Shown here: one piece after another, positions 44,997 to 53,379 of the stretch
How the letters are laid out: each line of letters begins with the position of its first letter
How positions within the stretch are numbered: the stretch's first letter is position 1
NCBI RefSeq assembly: GCF_003268815.1
Contig: NZ_QLSV01000015.1
Coordinates: forward strand, 43,327-107,326
DNA from: Flavobacterium lacus
GTDB taxonomy: Bacteria; Bacteroidota; Bacteroidia; Flavobacteriales; Flavobacteriaceae
Length of the DNA stretch: 64,000 bases
Direction of reading: 5' to 3'
Notes under the pieces: model-generated
What the model was told of the DNA's origin: nothing
What the model saw: only the letters and a program-made list of their open reading frames with translations
Databases searched by the model: none
Position numbers and translations under genes: made by a program

Positions 44997-46607
44997 TTAT
45001 TTGATTATAGCAATTTCAACCGAATTCATAATTCGCTCTGTTATTTCGTTGGCAATTTCATCACCTTCTTCTTGCAATACAATAACTTGTTGCAATCCGC
45101 CTTCTTGACCAAAAAAGATTACTTCGTAATAGGCTTTTCGGCTTTTTTTGGTGATTGGATCTAAAATATTCATAGTTCCGAAACCTCTCAATCCTTCAAT
45201 ACCTTCTTTGGTACTGAAACTTTCTTGTTTCACTAAGATATTTTGTGCTCCGTTGGCTTCCATCATTTTTAGTGAACCTTCGAGTGCTTGAGCCAATTCA
45301 ATTTTTATTTCTTGCTTTAATTTGGTGGTCATTATCGCAATGTAAAAATCATCCATCATTGCTCCGTAGCCAAACATTTGCATGTCTGCCATTTCCGACT
45401 GCTGTCCGCCCATCATTTTGGAAACATCCATTCGTTTGAGCACTTTTGGCGTTTCAATTTTAATGGCCGGATTTCCGTATTGACTCGAAACCCATTCGCC
45501 TTCTAATAATTCTTTGGTTGGATGACCAAGAATGTTGTCTTTTAAAAAGTCGAAACCTTTCACGGCAATTAAAATACCGAATGAGACAAATAAAACAACA
45601 ACTACTGAAACAATTATCAGTGTTCTTTTCTTTGCTTTTTTTCGTTTTAAAATTTTTACTTGATTGGCTTCGTTATCTTCTAATTCCTCCTCTTCCACTT
45701 CTTCAGGAATGGATTGATGAATTTTGAAAATAGTTTTTTCGATTTTAATTTTATCATCGGCAATTTCAAATTCTAATGGTTTTGATTTTGCAAACTTTAC
45801 TAAATCGGCTTGTTTTAAAACCTTTTCCAAATTTTTAATGGTTTCTTCCGAAAGCGAAAGTTTCTTTTTGACAATCGCAATTTTGAAGGCAGAAATTAAT
45901 TCGTCAGTCGTGCTTTCCATTGCCGGAATTTCGATGGCTTCTTCGATATAAGTTCGGGCAATATCGGTTAATTCAGAATAATATTCTTTCACTTCGCCAC
46001 GTTCAACTAAGCTCTTTTTTTCTAATGTTTTTAGATGTGCCGTCGCTTTTTCAATGGGAGAAGCATAGACAATTTCTTCTTCTATAGGTTTTTTATATTT
46101 CTTTATCAGAAAATAAATCAGATAACCAATTCCGGCAATTCCGATTACAATCAACAAATAAATCCACCAATTCGAATAGTCGTTCGGAACGGTTGAAATA
46201 TCTTTGATATCATACATGTGTTGCTTTAACGTATCGACCACAACTGGAAGAATTTCTACTAAAATACTATCGGTGGCAAATGGTTTTGAATTGATTATGA
46301 CTTTTAACGATGGTATCGTGTATTTTCCGCTGTCAAATTGCGTTAAACCATATTTTTTGATAAGCTGATACTTATCGTTTTCTTTGATTGTGTCGGTGGG
46401 GTAACTTTCTAACACTTCTAAACTTCCAAATAATTTTCCTTCCGGAAAAGCCACTTTTGAAAGTGTATCCACCGTTGTTTTGAAGGTTAAATTAATTTGT
46501 GCACCAATTTTAACTTTGGTGCTGTCAACCAAAGTAGTTACTCTTTTTTGTTGAGCAAAAACGAAGGTTGAAATAAGTAGAAAAAAGATATATAATTTAA
46601 TTTTCAT
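44997..46607 (-). CDS. BatD-like membrane protein with an added C-terminal domain
   Basis: Protein of 536 residues between the DUF58 gene and batA. Signal peptide (MKIKLYIFFLLISTFVFAQ), an N-terminal periplasmic beta domain resembling part of BatD, a membrane segment (WWIYLLIVIGIAGIGYLIYF), a cytosolic helical region and a second membrane segment (TLIIVSVVVVLFVSFGILIAV). It closes with about 190 residues outside (EGEWVSSQYGNPAIKIETP...). The second membrane segment and last domain are beyond what I know for this position, so a fusion is suspected. The ATG at 46607 is preferred to 46619 because it begins the leader. Confidence 0.78.
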   Translation of the reverse strand: MKIKLYIFFLLISTFVFAQQKRVTTLVDSTKVKIGAQINLTFKTTVDTLSKVAFPEGKLFGSLEVLESYPTDTIKENDKYQLIKKYGLTQFDSGKYTIPSLKVIINSKPFATDSILVEILPVVVDTLKQHMYDIKDISTVPNDYSNWWIYLLIVIGIAGIGYLIYFLIKKYKKPIEEEIVYASPIEKATAHLKTLEKKSLVERGEVKEYYSELTDIARTYIEEAIEIPAMESTTDELISAFKIAIVKKKLSLSEETIKNLEKVLKQADLVKFAKSKPLEFEIADDKIKIEKTIFKIHQSIPEEVEEEELEDNEANQVKILKRKKAKKRTLIIVSVVVVLFVSFGILIAVKGFDFLKDNILGHPTKELLEGEWVSSQYGNPAIKIETPKVLKRMDVSKMMGGQQSEMADMQMFGYGAMMDDFYIAIMTTKLKQEIKIELAQALEGSLKMMEANGAQNILVKQESFSTKEGIEGLRGFGTMNILDPITKKSRKAYYEVIFFGQEGGLQQVIVLQEEGDEIANEITERIMNSVEIAIIK

Positions 46608-46654
46608 TGTCTGTTTCACAGCGATTTACAAAATTTTTTGAAATTTGCTTATGA

Positions 46655-47521
46655 TTATCTTGATTTAAAATAAGTTAGTAATTTGGTCACATAACTTTCG
46701 TCAACTCTTGTATTTACTGTTCCGGAACCACATTTTGAAAAAGTTTCTTTGAAAAAAGTTACTTTCTCGCGATAGTATTTTTCATATTCCATTCGTATGG
46801 ATTTTGAATTGGTGTTCACTAACATGGTTTCGCCCGTTTCAGCATCCAACATATTGACCATTCCGATGTTTGGCATTTTTTCTTCTCGAATATCAAATAC
46901 TCGGATTCCGGTGATGTCGTGTTTTTTTCCGGCGATTTTTAAAGTGTGTTCGTAATTATCATCCGCAATAAAATCAGATATAAAAAAGACGATGGCTTTC
47001 TTTTTCATCACGCTTGATAAAAATTTCAACGCATTGGTAATATTGGTTTTATTGCTTTTTGGTTTAAATTCAATCAACTCACGGATGATTCGCAACACGT
47101 GCGATTTTCCTTTTTTAGGTGGAATGTAAAGCTCAATTTCATCGGAAAACAAAATCAAACCAATTTTATCGTTGTTCTGAGTTGCTGAAAATGCCATGGT
47201 TGCAGCGATTTCAGTGACAATTTCACTTTTCAATTGATTTTTTGTACCAAAACTTTCTGAACCGGAAATGTCCACCATTAACATCATTGTTAATTCACGC
47301 TCTTCTTCGAACACTTTAATGTATGGTTCGTTGTAACGTGCAGTTACGTTCCAATCAATCGCACGAACATCGTCGCCAAATTGATATTGACGTACTTCCG
47401 AAAAAGTCATCCCACGACCTTTGAATGACGTATGGTATTCGCCCGAAAAGATATGATCGCTCAATCGTCGGGTTTTGATTTCTATTTTTCGTACTTTTTT
47501 GAGTAAGTCTTTTGTTTCCAT
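46655..47521 (-). CDS. DUF58 domain protein of the bat operon
   Basis: Protein of 288 residues, cytosolic, with the DUF58 signature RAIDWNVTARYNEPYIKVFEEERE followed by a VWA-like fold (LMVDISGSESFGT, FFISDFIAD). It usually acts with the MoxR ATPase encoded just upstream. The 74-base gap between the two holds hairpin-forming repeats. Confidence 0.92.
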   Translation of the reverse strand: METKDLLKKVRKIEIKTRRLSDHIFSGEYHTSFKGRGMTFSEVRQYQFGDDVRAIDWNVTARYNEPYIKVFEEERELTMMLMVDISGSESFGTKNQLKSEIVTEIAATMAFSATQNNDKIGLILFSDEIELYIPPKKGKSHVLRIIRELIEFKPKSNKTNITNALKFLSSVMKKKAIVFFISDFIADDNYEHTLKIAGKKHDITGIRVFDIREEKMPNIGMVNMLDAETGETMLVNTNSKSIRMEYEKYYREKVTFFKETFSKCGSGTVNTRVDESYVTKLLTYFKSR

Positions 47522-47592
47522 TTTTCTTTGTTTCAGGTTTCAGGTTTTCTTTGTTTCAGGTTTTAAACTTGAAACATTAAACTTGAAACAAA
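47522..47592. repeat. Word-repeat hairpin between moxR and the DUF58 gene
   Basis: Words GTTTCAGGTTTCAGGTTTTC and GTTTCAGGTTTT are followed by reverse-complement-like words AAACTTGAAACATTAAACTT. The intercistronic mRNA can fold into an imperfect stem just before the DUF58 start codon. Confidence 0.65.
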
Positions 47593-47595
47593 AAA

Positions 47596-48600
47596 TTAAG
47601 GTACCTCAATCTCGTTCACAATTTTATTAATGATTTCAACCGAAGTGATATTTTCTGCTTCGGCTTCATAGGTAATTCCGATACGATGACGCAACACGTC
47701 GTGAACAACGGCACGCACATCTTCGGGAATCACATAACCACGACGTTTGATAAACGCGTAACATTTTGCGGCTGTGGCTAAATTGATGCTTCCACGAGGA
47801 GATGATCCAAAACTGATTAATGGTTTTAAACTTTCTAGTTTATATTTTTCAGGAAAACGTGTAGCGAAGATGATGTCTAAAATGTATTTTTCGATTTTTT
47901 CGTCCATATACACTTCACGAACTGCTTGTTGAGCACGAAGAATTTGATCGATGGAAATCACGGCATTCACTTTTTCGTAACTTCCTTTTAAATTTTGACG
48001 AATAACCAATCGCTCGTCTTCCATTTTAGGATAATCAATCACGGTTTTTAGCATAAAACGATCGACTTGAGCTTCCGGTAACGGATACGTTCCTTCTTGT
48101 TCAATTGGGTTTTGCGTGGCTAAAACCAAGAACGGTTTGTCTAATTTAAAAGTCGTGTCACCAATGGTTACTTGTTTTTCCTGCATCGCTTCTAACAAGG
48201 CTGATTGCACTTTGGCAGGAGCACGGTTGATCTCATCGGCTAAAACGAAATTGGCGAAAATAGGTCCTTTTTTAATCGAAAATTCATTTTGCTTGATGTT
48301 GTAAATCATTGTTCCAACCACATCGGCGGGTAATAAATCCGGTGTAAACTGAATTCGGCTAAATGAACCCTGAACAGCTTGTGACAACGTATTAATCGCC
48401 AACGTTTTTGCCAAACCGGGAACACCTTCTAGCAAAATGTGACCTTGTCCTAAAAGACCAATCAACAATCGCTCAATCATATGTTTTTGACCGACGATAA
48501 CTTTGTTCATTTCATAGGTCAGAAGGTCGATAAAAGCACTTTCTCTTTCAATTTTTTCATTAATCGCTCGGATGTCTAGCGTAGTTGTATTTTCTTCCAT
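47596..48600 (-). CDS. MoxR-family AAA+ ATPase
   Basis: ATPase of 334 residues heading the bat operon. Walker A GVPGLAKT, Walker B FVLADEINRAP, sensor ATQNPIEQEGTYPLPEAQVDRF, and arginine finger region FGSSPRGSINLA. MoxR ATPases act as chaperones for VWA-domain partners, which here are the DUF58, BatA and BatB proteins. Promoter directly upstream. Confidence 0.95.
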   Translation of the reverse strand: MEENTTTLDIRAINEKIERESAFIDLLTYEMNKVIVGQKHMIERLLIGLLGQGHILLEGVPGLAKTLAINTLSQAVQGSFSRIQFTPDLLPADVVGTMIYNIKQNEFSIKKGPIFANFVLADEINRAPAKVQSALLEAMQEKQVTIGDTTFKLDKPFLVLATQNPIEQEGTYPLPEAQVDRFMLKTVIDYPKMEDERLVIRQNLKGSYEKVNAVISIDQILRAQQAVREVYMDEKIEKYILDIIFATRFPEKYKLESLKPLISFGSSPRGSINLATAAKCYAFIKRRGYVIPEDVRAVVHDVLRHRIGITYEAEAENITSVEIINKIVNEIEVP

Positions 48601-48619
48601 AATTCCTATTTTAAGAGCT

Positions 48620-48651
48620 CGAATTTAATCTGTTTAAATTAACAGTGCAAA
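48620..48651 (-). promoter_or_regulatory. bat operon promoter (TTTG-N20-TAAATTCG)
   Basis: Minus-strand TTTG (48648-48651) and TAAATTCG (48620-48627) are exactly 20 bases apart, one mismatch to the -7 consensus. Transcription would start about 14 bases before the moxR ATG. Confidence 0.7.
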
Positions 48652-48771
48652 TTGAAAATTTTATTCGTTTTAAGATGTTAACATAGCGTTAAAACTTCAA
48701 TAAAATCATAGGCTTTAAGAGTGATTTGTGATTTAGTTTTTATAATTTTAAGACCAATAAGAAAAAAGTTG

Positions 48772-48812
48772 TGGGTTTGAAAGTTTCAGGTTTCAGGTTT
48801 CAAGTTAAAACT
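48772..48812. repeat. Word repeat upstream of the aldo/keto reductase
   Basis: GTTTCAGGTTTCAGGTTTCA followed by AGTT; same word family as at 47.5 kb. Confidence 0.6.
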
Positions 48813-48858
48813 ACCTATAAACAATCACCCTTTACCTAGTACCATAAATTGTAAAAAA

Positions 48859-49728
48859 ATGAAAACTACATTATCTCCTATTGTTGCAGGAACTATGAAT
48901 TGGGGTGTTTGGGACAAAAATTTAAGTGTCGCCGAAATGGCCAACCTAATTCTTGTTTGCTTAGAAAATAAAATTACCACCTTTGACCATGCGGATATTT
49001 ACGGCGGTTATACCACCGAAGCCACTTTTGGAGAAGGTTTCAAACAAAGCAAAATTGACCGTTCCAAAATTCAATTAATTTCTAAATGTGGCATTCAATT
49101 AATAACTGATAATCGTAAAAATAGAATCAAACATTATGATTATTCTAAAGAACACATTATTTGGTCGGCTGAAAATTCGCTGAAGAATTTAAAAACCGAT
49201 TATTTAGACGTTTTTCTTTTACATCGTCCAAGTCCGTTAATGCAAACTGATGAAATTGCAGAAGCGATTGAAAAGTTAAAAAAAGACGGTAAAATTTTAG
49301 ACTTTGGATTATCGAATTTTACTCCTTCGCAAACCGATTTAATTCAACAAAAAACGAAAGTTTCATACAATCAAATTCAGTTTTCGGCAACGCATTTTGA
49401 ACCGATGTTGGATGGAAGTTTAGATCACATGCAATTACACAACATTCGCCCGATGGCTTGGAATCCTTTGGGGACAATTTTTAGAGAAGACACTGAACAA
49501 ACCCGAAGATTAAAAAAACTGCTGGCCCGATTAGTCGAAAAATATCATTTTGGTTCCGATATTATTTTGTTGGCTTGGCTAATGCAACATCCTTCCAAAA
49601 TTATTCCGGTTGCAGGAACAGTGAATGTGGCCAGAATTCAACAACTTCAAAAAGCTTCTGAATTAACTTTAGACAAAGAAGATTGGTTTGAAATTTGGAC
49701 GGAAAGTATGGGGAATGAGGTTCCGTAG
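48859..49728 (+). CDS. Aldo/keto reductase
   Basis: NADPH-dependent oxidoreductase of 289 residues, YdhF-like. Catalytic tetrad: Asp and Tyr in FDHADIYGGY, Lys in QLISKCGIQ and His in DVFLLHRPSPL. The cofactor loop near the end reads AGTVNVARIQQL. Substrate unknown. Word repeats lie on both sides of the gene. Confidence 0.9.
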   Translation: MKTTLSPIVAGTMNWGVWDKNLSVAEMANLILVCLENKITTFDHADIYGGYTTEATFGEGFKQSKIDRSKIQLISKCGIQLITDNRKNRIKHYDYSKEHIIWSAENSLKNLKTDYLDVFLLHRPSPLMQTDEIAEAIEKLKKDGKILDFGLSNFTPSQTDLIQQKTKVSYNQIQFSATHFEPMLDGSLDHMQLHNIRPMAWNPLGTIFREDTEQTRRLKKLLARLVEKYHFGSDIILLAWLMQHPSKIIPVAGTVNVARIQQLQKASELTLDKEDWFEIWTESMGNEVP

Positions 49729-49762
49729 GTTGCGGGTTGGCGAGTTGCGAGTTGAAGGTTTG
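49728..49762. repeat. Word repeat, left flank of the four-helix-bundle gene
   Basis: GGTTGCGGGTTGGCGAGTTG followed by CGAGTTGAAGG: imperfect 7-8 base words GTTGCGRGTT starting within two bases of the reductase stop. Confidence 0.65.
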
Positions 49763-49820
49763 GATTTTAAATTTTTTATGAGTAAGATTGTTCATTATTT
49801 AAACCAAAAAATCTTTAAAA

Positions 49821-50216
49821 ATGGCAACAATTAACACGTTTAAAGAATTAGACATTTGGCAATTAAGTAGAGAAATTTGTCAAGGTGTTTGGAATGCTTT
49901 TGAAAACACTTCATTAGGAAAAGACTTTGAATTAAAAAATCAGATGAATCGATCATCCGGTTCAATAATGGATAATATTGCTGAGGGTTTTGAGAGGAAT
50001 GGACGACGACAATTTATAAATTTTTTGAGCTATTCTAAAGGTTCTTGTGGAGAGTTGAGATCACAATTATACAGAGCATTTGACAGAAAACATATAACCG
50101 AAGAAGAATTTGAATTCTTAAGAGAGAAAACAATTACTGAAAGCAAAAAAATAGGTTCATTTATGGCTTACTTGGTAAAATCTGACAATAACGGAAGTAA
50201 GTTTGACAAAAAATAG
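49821..50216 (+). CDS. Four-helix-bundle protein (23S rRNA intervening-sequence family)
   Basis: Protein of 131 residues of the IVP/Avd-like fold. It is marked by FKELDIWQLSREICQGVW, LKNQMNRSSGSIMDNIAEGFER and FLSYSKGSCGELRSQLYRA. The family was first seen in 23S rRNA intervening sequences and is related to the accessory protein of diversity-generating retroelements, but no rRNA or reverse transcriptase is nearby. The same GTTGCGAGTT words flank both sides, suggesting that gene and repeats form one unit. Molecular role unknown. Confidence 0.9.
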   Translation: MATINTFKELDIWQLSREICQGVWNAFENTSLGKDFELKNQMNRSSGSIMDNIAEGFERNGRRQFINFLSYSKGSCGELRSQLYRAFDRKHITEEEFEFLREKTITESKKIGSFMAYLVKSDNNGSKFDKK

Positions 50217-50283
50217 TGGCGGGTTGCAGGTTGCGAGTTAACCCGTAACCCGCAACTCGTAACTTTAAAACCCGCAACTTTAA
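50215..50283. repeat. Word repeat with inverted arms, right flank of the four-helix-bundle gene
   Basis: GGCGGGTTGCAGGTTGCGAG is followed by TAACCCGCAACTCGTAAC-like arms and AACCCGCAAC, forming imperfect hairpins. It begins at the gene's stop codon and ends at the next start codon (ATG 50285). Confidence 0.7.
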
Positions 50284-50284
50284 A

Positions 50285-51436
50285 ATGATCAACAAACGCC
50301 TACTTATCAAAAATCTCCTAGCTCACAATGATGAGAGTAGTTTTTATGATAAAAAACGTCAGTTGAATTTGCATACCAAAGAAGGAAAAGCGAAGTTTTT
50401 GAAACATATTTGTGCGTTATCCAATTCAAACCCAACAAACAATTCGTACATCGTGGTTGGCGTTGAAGATCAAGATAATGAAATTACCGGCAATGATTTT
50501 TTTGATGACAGTAGGATTCAGAATTTAGTGAATGCTTTTTTAGAAAATCCACCTAAAATTCAATATGAAAATGTGCCGTTTCCCAATTTACCTAAGGATA
50601 AAGTGGTGGGTTTGGTCACAATTAAACCCAACAGCAAGGTTTCAGCGTTTAAAAAAGGAATATACACGATTCCGGCTCGAACGGTTTTTGTGCGAAGAGG
50701 AAGTAATTCTATTCCAACTGAAGACAAAATTCCGTTTTCTAAAATGAATACCGAAACAGTTATTGGGATTGAAAATAATTCGAGAAACAGTATTTCTTAT
50801 ACATTAGAAGGTGTTTTGGATTTTATGAACAATCGGCACAAAGACATGGCAACCAAATACCATGTTTTTAAGGAACTTTTTGTGGTTTGTTGGGCGGGAA
50901 ATAAGAAAAAAGTTCGTGACAAAACCTTTTATTCGCGAGTGGATATTGAATTAATTAACGAACAAGTCAAGCTGTTTTATTCCGCTTTTGATGAAGTTTC
51001 GATTGAATATGATGACAAGACTTTTTCGATTACTGAATATGTTCCGTTGGGATTGAATGACAAAACGAGTTATTATCCATTGGAGAAACAAACGTTGACT
51101 TTTTTTGATAACGGCTATTATAAAATTGAAAACGAGTTTTTGTTTGATCCACCACAATACAATCGAAAAATGATGTTTCATATTTACAATTCCAACTTGT
51201 CTTTGTTGCAAAAATTACAAAAAGGAATCGCTTTATCCGAAAATGAAAAGCGAGATTTACTAAATTTGCCCTCTACTTTGATGATTTGTTATTTAAACGG
51301 ATTTGAAGAAGCCAAACAAAAATTAATTGATGCCAAACCGCTTTTAAAATCAGTTGAAAACGCAACGGTTTATGTAAATTTTAAAGAAACCATGCGGATT
51401 TTAAGGAAGGTGAAATATGATAGAAACAATGACTAA
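50285..51436 (+). CDS. AlbA_2-domain (Schlafen-like) ATP-binding protein
   Basis: Protein of 383 residues. The first 140 residues match the AlbA_2/Schlafen-like domain: ESSFYDKKRQLNLHTKEGKA, NSYIVVGVEDQDNEITG and VFVRRGSNSIPTEDK. The remaining 240 residues are not recognised. Family members are loosely linked to nucleic-acid binding and defence or regulation. The ATG follows word repeats immediately; its end overlaps the phosphoesterase gene by 8 bases. Confidence 0.82.
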   Translation: MINKRLLIKNLLAHNDESSFYDKKRQLNLHTKEGKAKFLKHICALSNSNPTNNSYIVVGVEDQDNEITGNDFFDDSRIQNLVNAFLENPPKIQYENVPFPNLPKDKVVGLVTIKPNSKVSAFKKGIYTIPARTVFVRRGSNSIPTEDKIPFSKMNTETVIGIENNSRNSISYTLEGVLDFMNNRHKDMATKYHVFKELFVVCWAGNKKKVRDKTFYSRVDIELINEQVKLFYSAFDEVSIEYDDKTFSITEYVPLGLNDKTSYYPLEKQTLTFFDNGYYKIENEFLFDPPQYNRKMMFHIYNSNLSLLQKLQKGIALSENEKRDLLNLPSTLMICYLNGFEEAKQKLIDAKPLLKSVENATVYVNFKETMRILRKVKYDRNND

Positions 51437-52160
51437 AACATTCGTAATCGGAGATATTCACGGAGGTCTTCGTGCTTTACATCAAGTGCTCAAAAGAAGC
51501 CAAGCCACAAAAAATGACACTTTAATTTTCTTAGGAGATTATGTGGATGGTTGGAGTGAATCGCCACAAGTTTTGAATTATTTAATTGCTTTGGAAAAGA
51601 AACAAAATTGTGTTTTCATCAGAGGGAATCATGATGAATTGCTGCTCAATTATTTAAAAACAAACGATTACAACCAAGAATGGTTCAAACACGGCGGTCA
51701 ATCGACCATTGATGCCTATGAAAAAGTTTCGGAGGCTACTCGACACGAACATATTGAATTTTTAGAAAATAATTTAAAAGATTATTATTTAGACGAACAA
51801 AATCGCTTGTATATTCACGCCGGTTTTACCAATGTAAATGGAATCGCCTTTGAATATTTTCCAAAATTATTTTATTGGGATAGAACTTTGTGGGAAACGG
51901 CTCTTGCATTGAACCCAAATCTAACCAAAGAAAGTCCATATTATCCGAAACGGTTCACCTTGTACAATGAAATTTATATTGGTCATACACCAACTACACG
52001 AATCAATGAATCCATTCCAATCAACAAAGCCTGTGTTTGGAACATCGACACGGGTGCTGCTTTTCATGGCCCACTTACCATTTTAGATGTTAATTCTAAA
52101 CAATACTGGCAAAGCGAACCCTTGCCGCAATTGTATCCTAATGAAAAAGGCAGAAATTAG
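51429..52160 (+). CDS. Metallophosphoesterase (PrpA/ApaH-like serine-threonine phosphatase)
   Basis: Calcineurin-type phosphoesterase of about 243 residues. Metal and catalytic motifs: GDIHGGLRAL, FLGDYVDGW, RGNHDELLLNY, YIHAGF and IGHTPTT. The ATG at 51429 gives MTKTFVIGDIHGG, the usual N-terminus; a start at 51417 is also possible. Likely a protein phosphatase or dinucleotide hydrolase. Coupled by overlap to the AlbA-domain gene. Confidence 0.88.
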   Translation: MTKTFVIGDIHGGLRALHQVLKRSQATKNDTLIFLGDYVDGWSESPQVLNYLIALEKKQNCVFIRGNHDELLLNYLKTNDYNQEWFKHGGQSTIDAYEKVSEATRHEHIEFLENNLKDYYLDEQNRLYIHAGFTNVNGIAFEYFPKLFYWDRTLWETALALNPNLTKESPYYPKRFTLYNEIYIGHTPTTRINESIPINKACVWNIDTGAAFHGPLTILDVNSKQYWQSEPLPQLYPNEKGRN

Positions 52161-52163
52161 CAG

Positions 52164-52194
52164 TTTACTGTTAAAACAGAATTGTTTACATTTG
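52164..52194 (+). promoter_or_regulatory. Promoter of the DUF6646 gene (TTTA-N19-TACATTTG)
   Basis: TTTA at 52164-52167 and TACATTTG at 52187-52194, spacing 19, 16 bases before the ATG at 52211. Confidence 0.65.
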
Positions 52195-52210
52195 TATAAA
52201 ATTTATAACG

Positions 52211-52708
52211 ATGAAAAAACTATTTACATTTGGATTGATTTTGAGTGGTTTATTTGCTAATGCACAAGCATATAGCGGAAAAGGAGACCAAAAATTTCAG
52301 GTAGGGGCAAATATTCAAGACCACGGAACCGGAATTGTTTTATTTTATGACCACGGAATTGGCGAAAACATGTCGATTGGTATTCAAACAGGCTATCTTT
52401 TAGGTGTTGATGAGCCTGCTGGGGTCAGTGGAGCAAAGTTTGAAGATCGATATGATTTAAAAGCTCGTTTTAGTGCCAACATTGGTAACGTTATTGGAGT
52501 GCCAGCTAAAGTTGATGTTTATCCCGGTTTAAATCTCGGATTGCGTAATTTTGGTGGTCACGTAGGTGCTCGCTACTTTTTTTCTGACGGTTTTGGATTG
52601 TTTTCAGAAATTGGTTTCCCAATTGCATCCTATGAGAATGATCCAATTGGATATCAAAAATTGAATAATCAATTTCAATTTAATATTGGAGCTTGTTTTA
52701 ATTTATAA
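52211..52708 (+). CDS. DUF6646-like outer-membrane barrel protein
   Basis: Exported protein of 165 residues with a signal peptide (MKKLFTFGLILSGLFANAQ) and eight or so alternating strands such as FQVGANIQDHGTGIVLFYDH, MSIGIQTGYLLG and GHVGARYFFSDGFGLFSEIG, ending FNIGACFNL. Small eight-stranded barrel likely. Role unknown. Confidence 0.8.
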   Translation: MKKLFTFGLILSGLFANAQAYSGKGDQKFQVGANIQDHGTGIVLFYDHGIGENMSIGIQTGYLLGVDEPAGVSGAKFEDRYDLKARFSANIGNVIGVPAKVDVYPGLNLGLRNFGGHVGARYFFSDGFGLFSEIGFPIASYENDPIGYQKLNNQFQFNIGACFNL

Positions 52709-52713
52709 TAAAG

Positions 52714-53286
52714 GTGACGTTAATCGAAAAAAAATTAAGAGACCGCAGTGGTTCCAAATCTGAATTTAGTGGTTTAGAGGAAAATTTAGTGGTTTACACC
52801 GTTCCTCCTAAAACAGAAGAAAGTGCAGAAAACAGCGTTTTAATTACGCAAAACTTAAAAAATCAAATCGAAAATCCCGAAACCACAAATCCAGACGATT
52901 GGCGAGGTTTAAATGAAAGCATGTGGAACGAACATCTACCGGTTCAAATTGTATCATGGCGAATGTTGGCTCGGTTAAAAAACCACGACTTACTGGATAT
53001 GATGTATTTGGATGAAGATGCCTTAGAATGGGCAAAAGCAACCGGAGAAGGTGATGATGAAGAAGGGAAAATCATCCATAAAGATTCCAACGGAAACATC
53101 TTAAAAGATGGTGATTCGGTGGTTTTAATAAAAGATTTGGATGTAAAAGGAGCTAATTTTACTGCTAAACGTGGTGCTGCTGTTCATCATATTAAATTGG
53201 TTTGGGATGATGCTAATCTTATTGAAGGAAGAGTGGAAAATCAAACGATTTACATTTTAACACAGTATGCGAAGAAAACGAAATAA
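52714..53286 (+). CDS. PhnA-domain protein
   Basis: Protein of 190 residues starting at GTG 52714. The C-terminal PhnA domain is clear: IIHKDSNGNILKDGDSVVLIKDLDVKG split over two strands and KRGAAVHHIKLVWDD. The N-terminal part RDRSGSKSEFSGLEENLVVY has Ser16 and Ser19 at positions where I would expect a CxxC knuckle in relatives; I am not certain of that expectation. Despite the name the family is not shown to act on phosphonates. No phn genes are nearby. Confidence 0.82.
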   Translation: MTLIEKKLRDRSGSKSEFSGLEENLVVYTVPPKTEESAENSVLITQNLKNQIENPETTNPDDWRGLNESMWNEHLPVQIVSWRMLARLKNHDLLDMMYLDEDALEWAKATGEGDDEEGKIIHKDSNGNILKDGDSVVLIKDLDVKGANFTAKRGAAVHHIKLVWDDANLIEGRVENQTIYILTQYAKKTK

Positions 53287-53289
53287 TGT

Positions 53290-53357
53290 GGCAATTGGAC
53301 GATTAGTCAATGCGTCAATTGGAAAACCCTGCTAAACATCAAGTCTGGCAGGGTTTT
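53290..53357 (+). terminator. Word repeat followed by a terminator after the PhnA-like gene
   Basis: GCAATTGGACGATTAGTCAA and GCGTCAATTGG (53290-53322) are repeat words. AAAACCCTGC (53323-53332) then pairs with GCAGGGTTTT (53348-53357). The hairpin can serve both converging genes. Confidence 0.8.
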
Positions 53358-53379
53358 CGTATTTAAAACAAAACAAATG

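Noticed and set aside
47522..50283. CRISPR-like repeat arrays
   Set aside because: Repeats are 6-9 base imperfect words without unique spacers of constant length, and no cas gene is present.
51417..51428. Earlier start of the phosphoesterase gene
   Set aside because: Possible, but the ATG at 51429 gives the compact family N-terminus; recorded only as an alternative.
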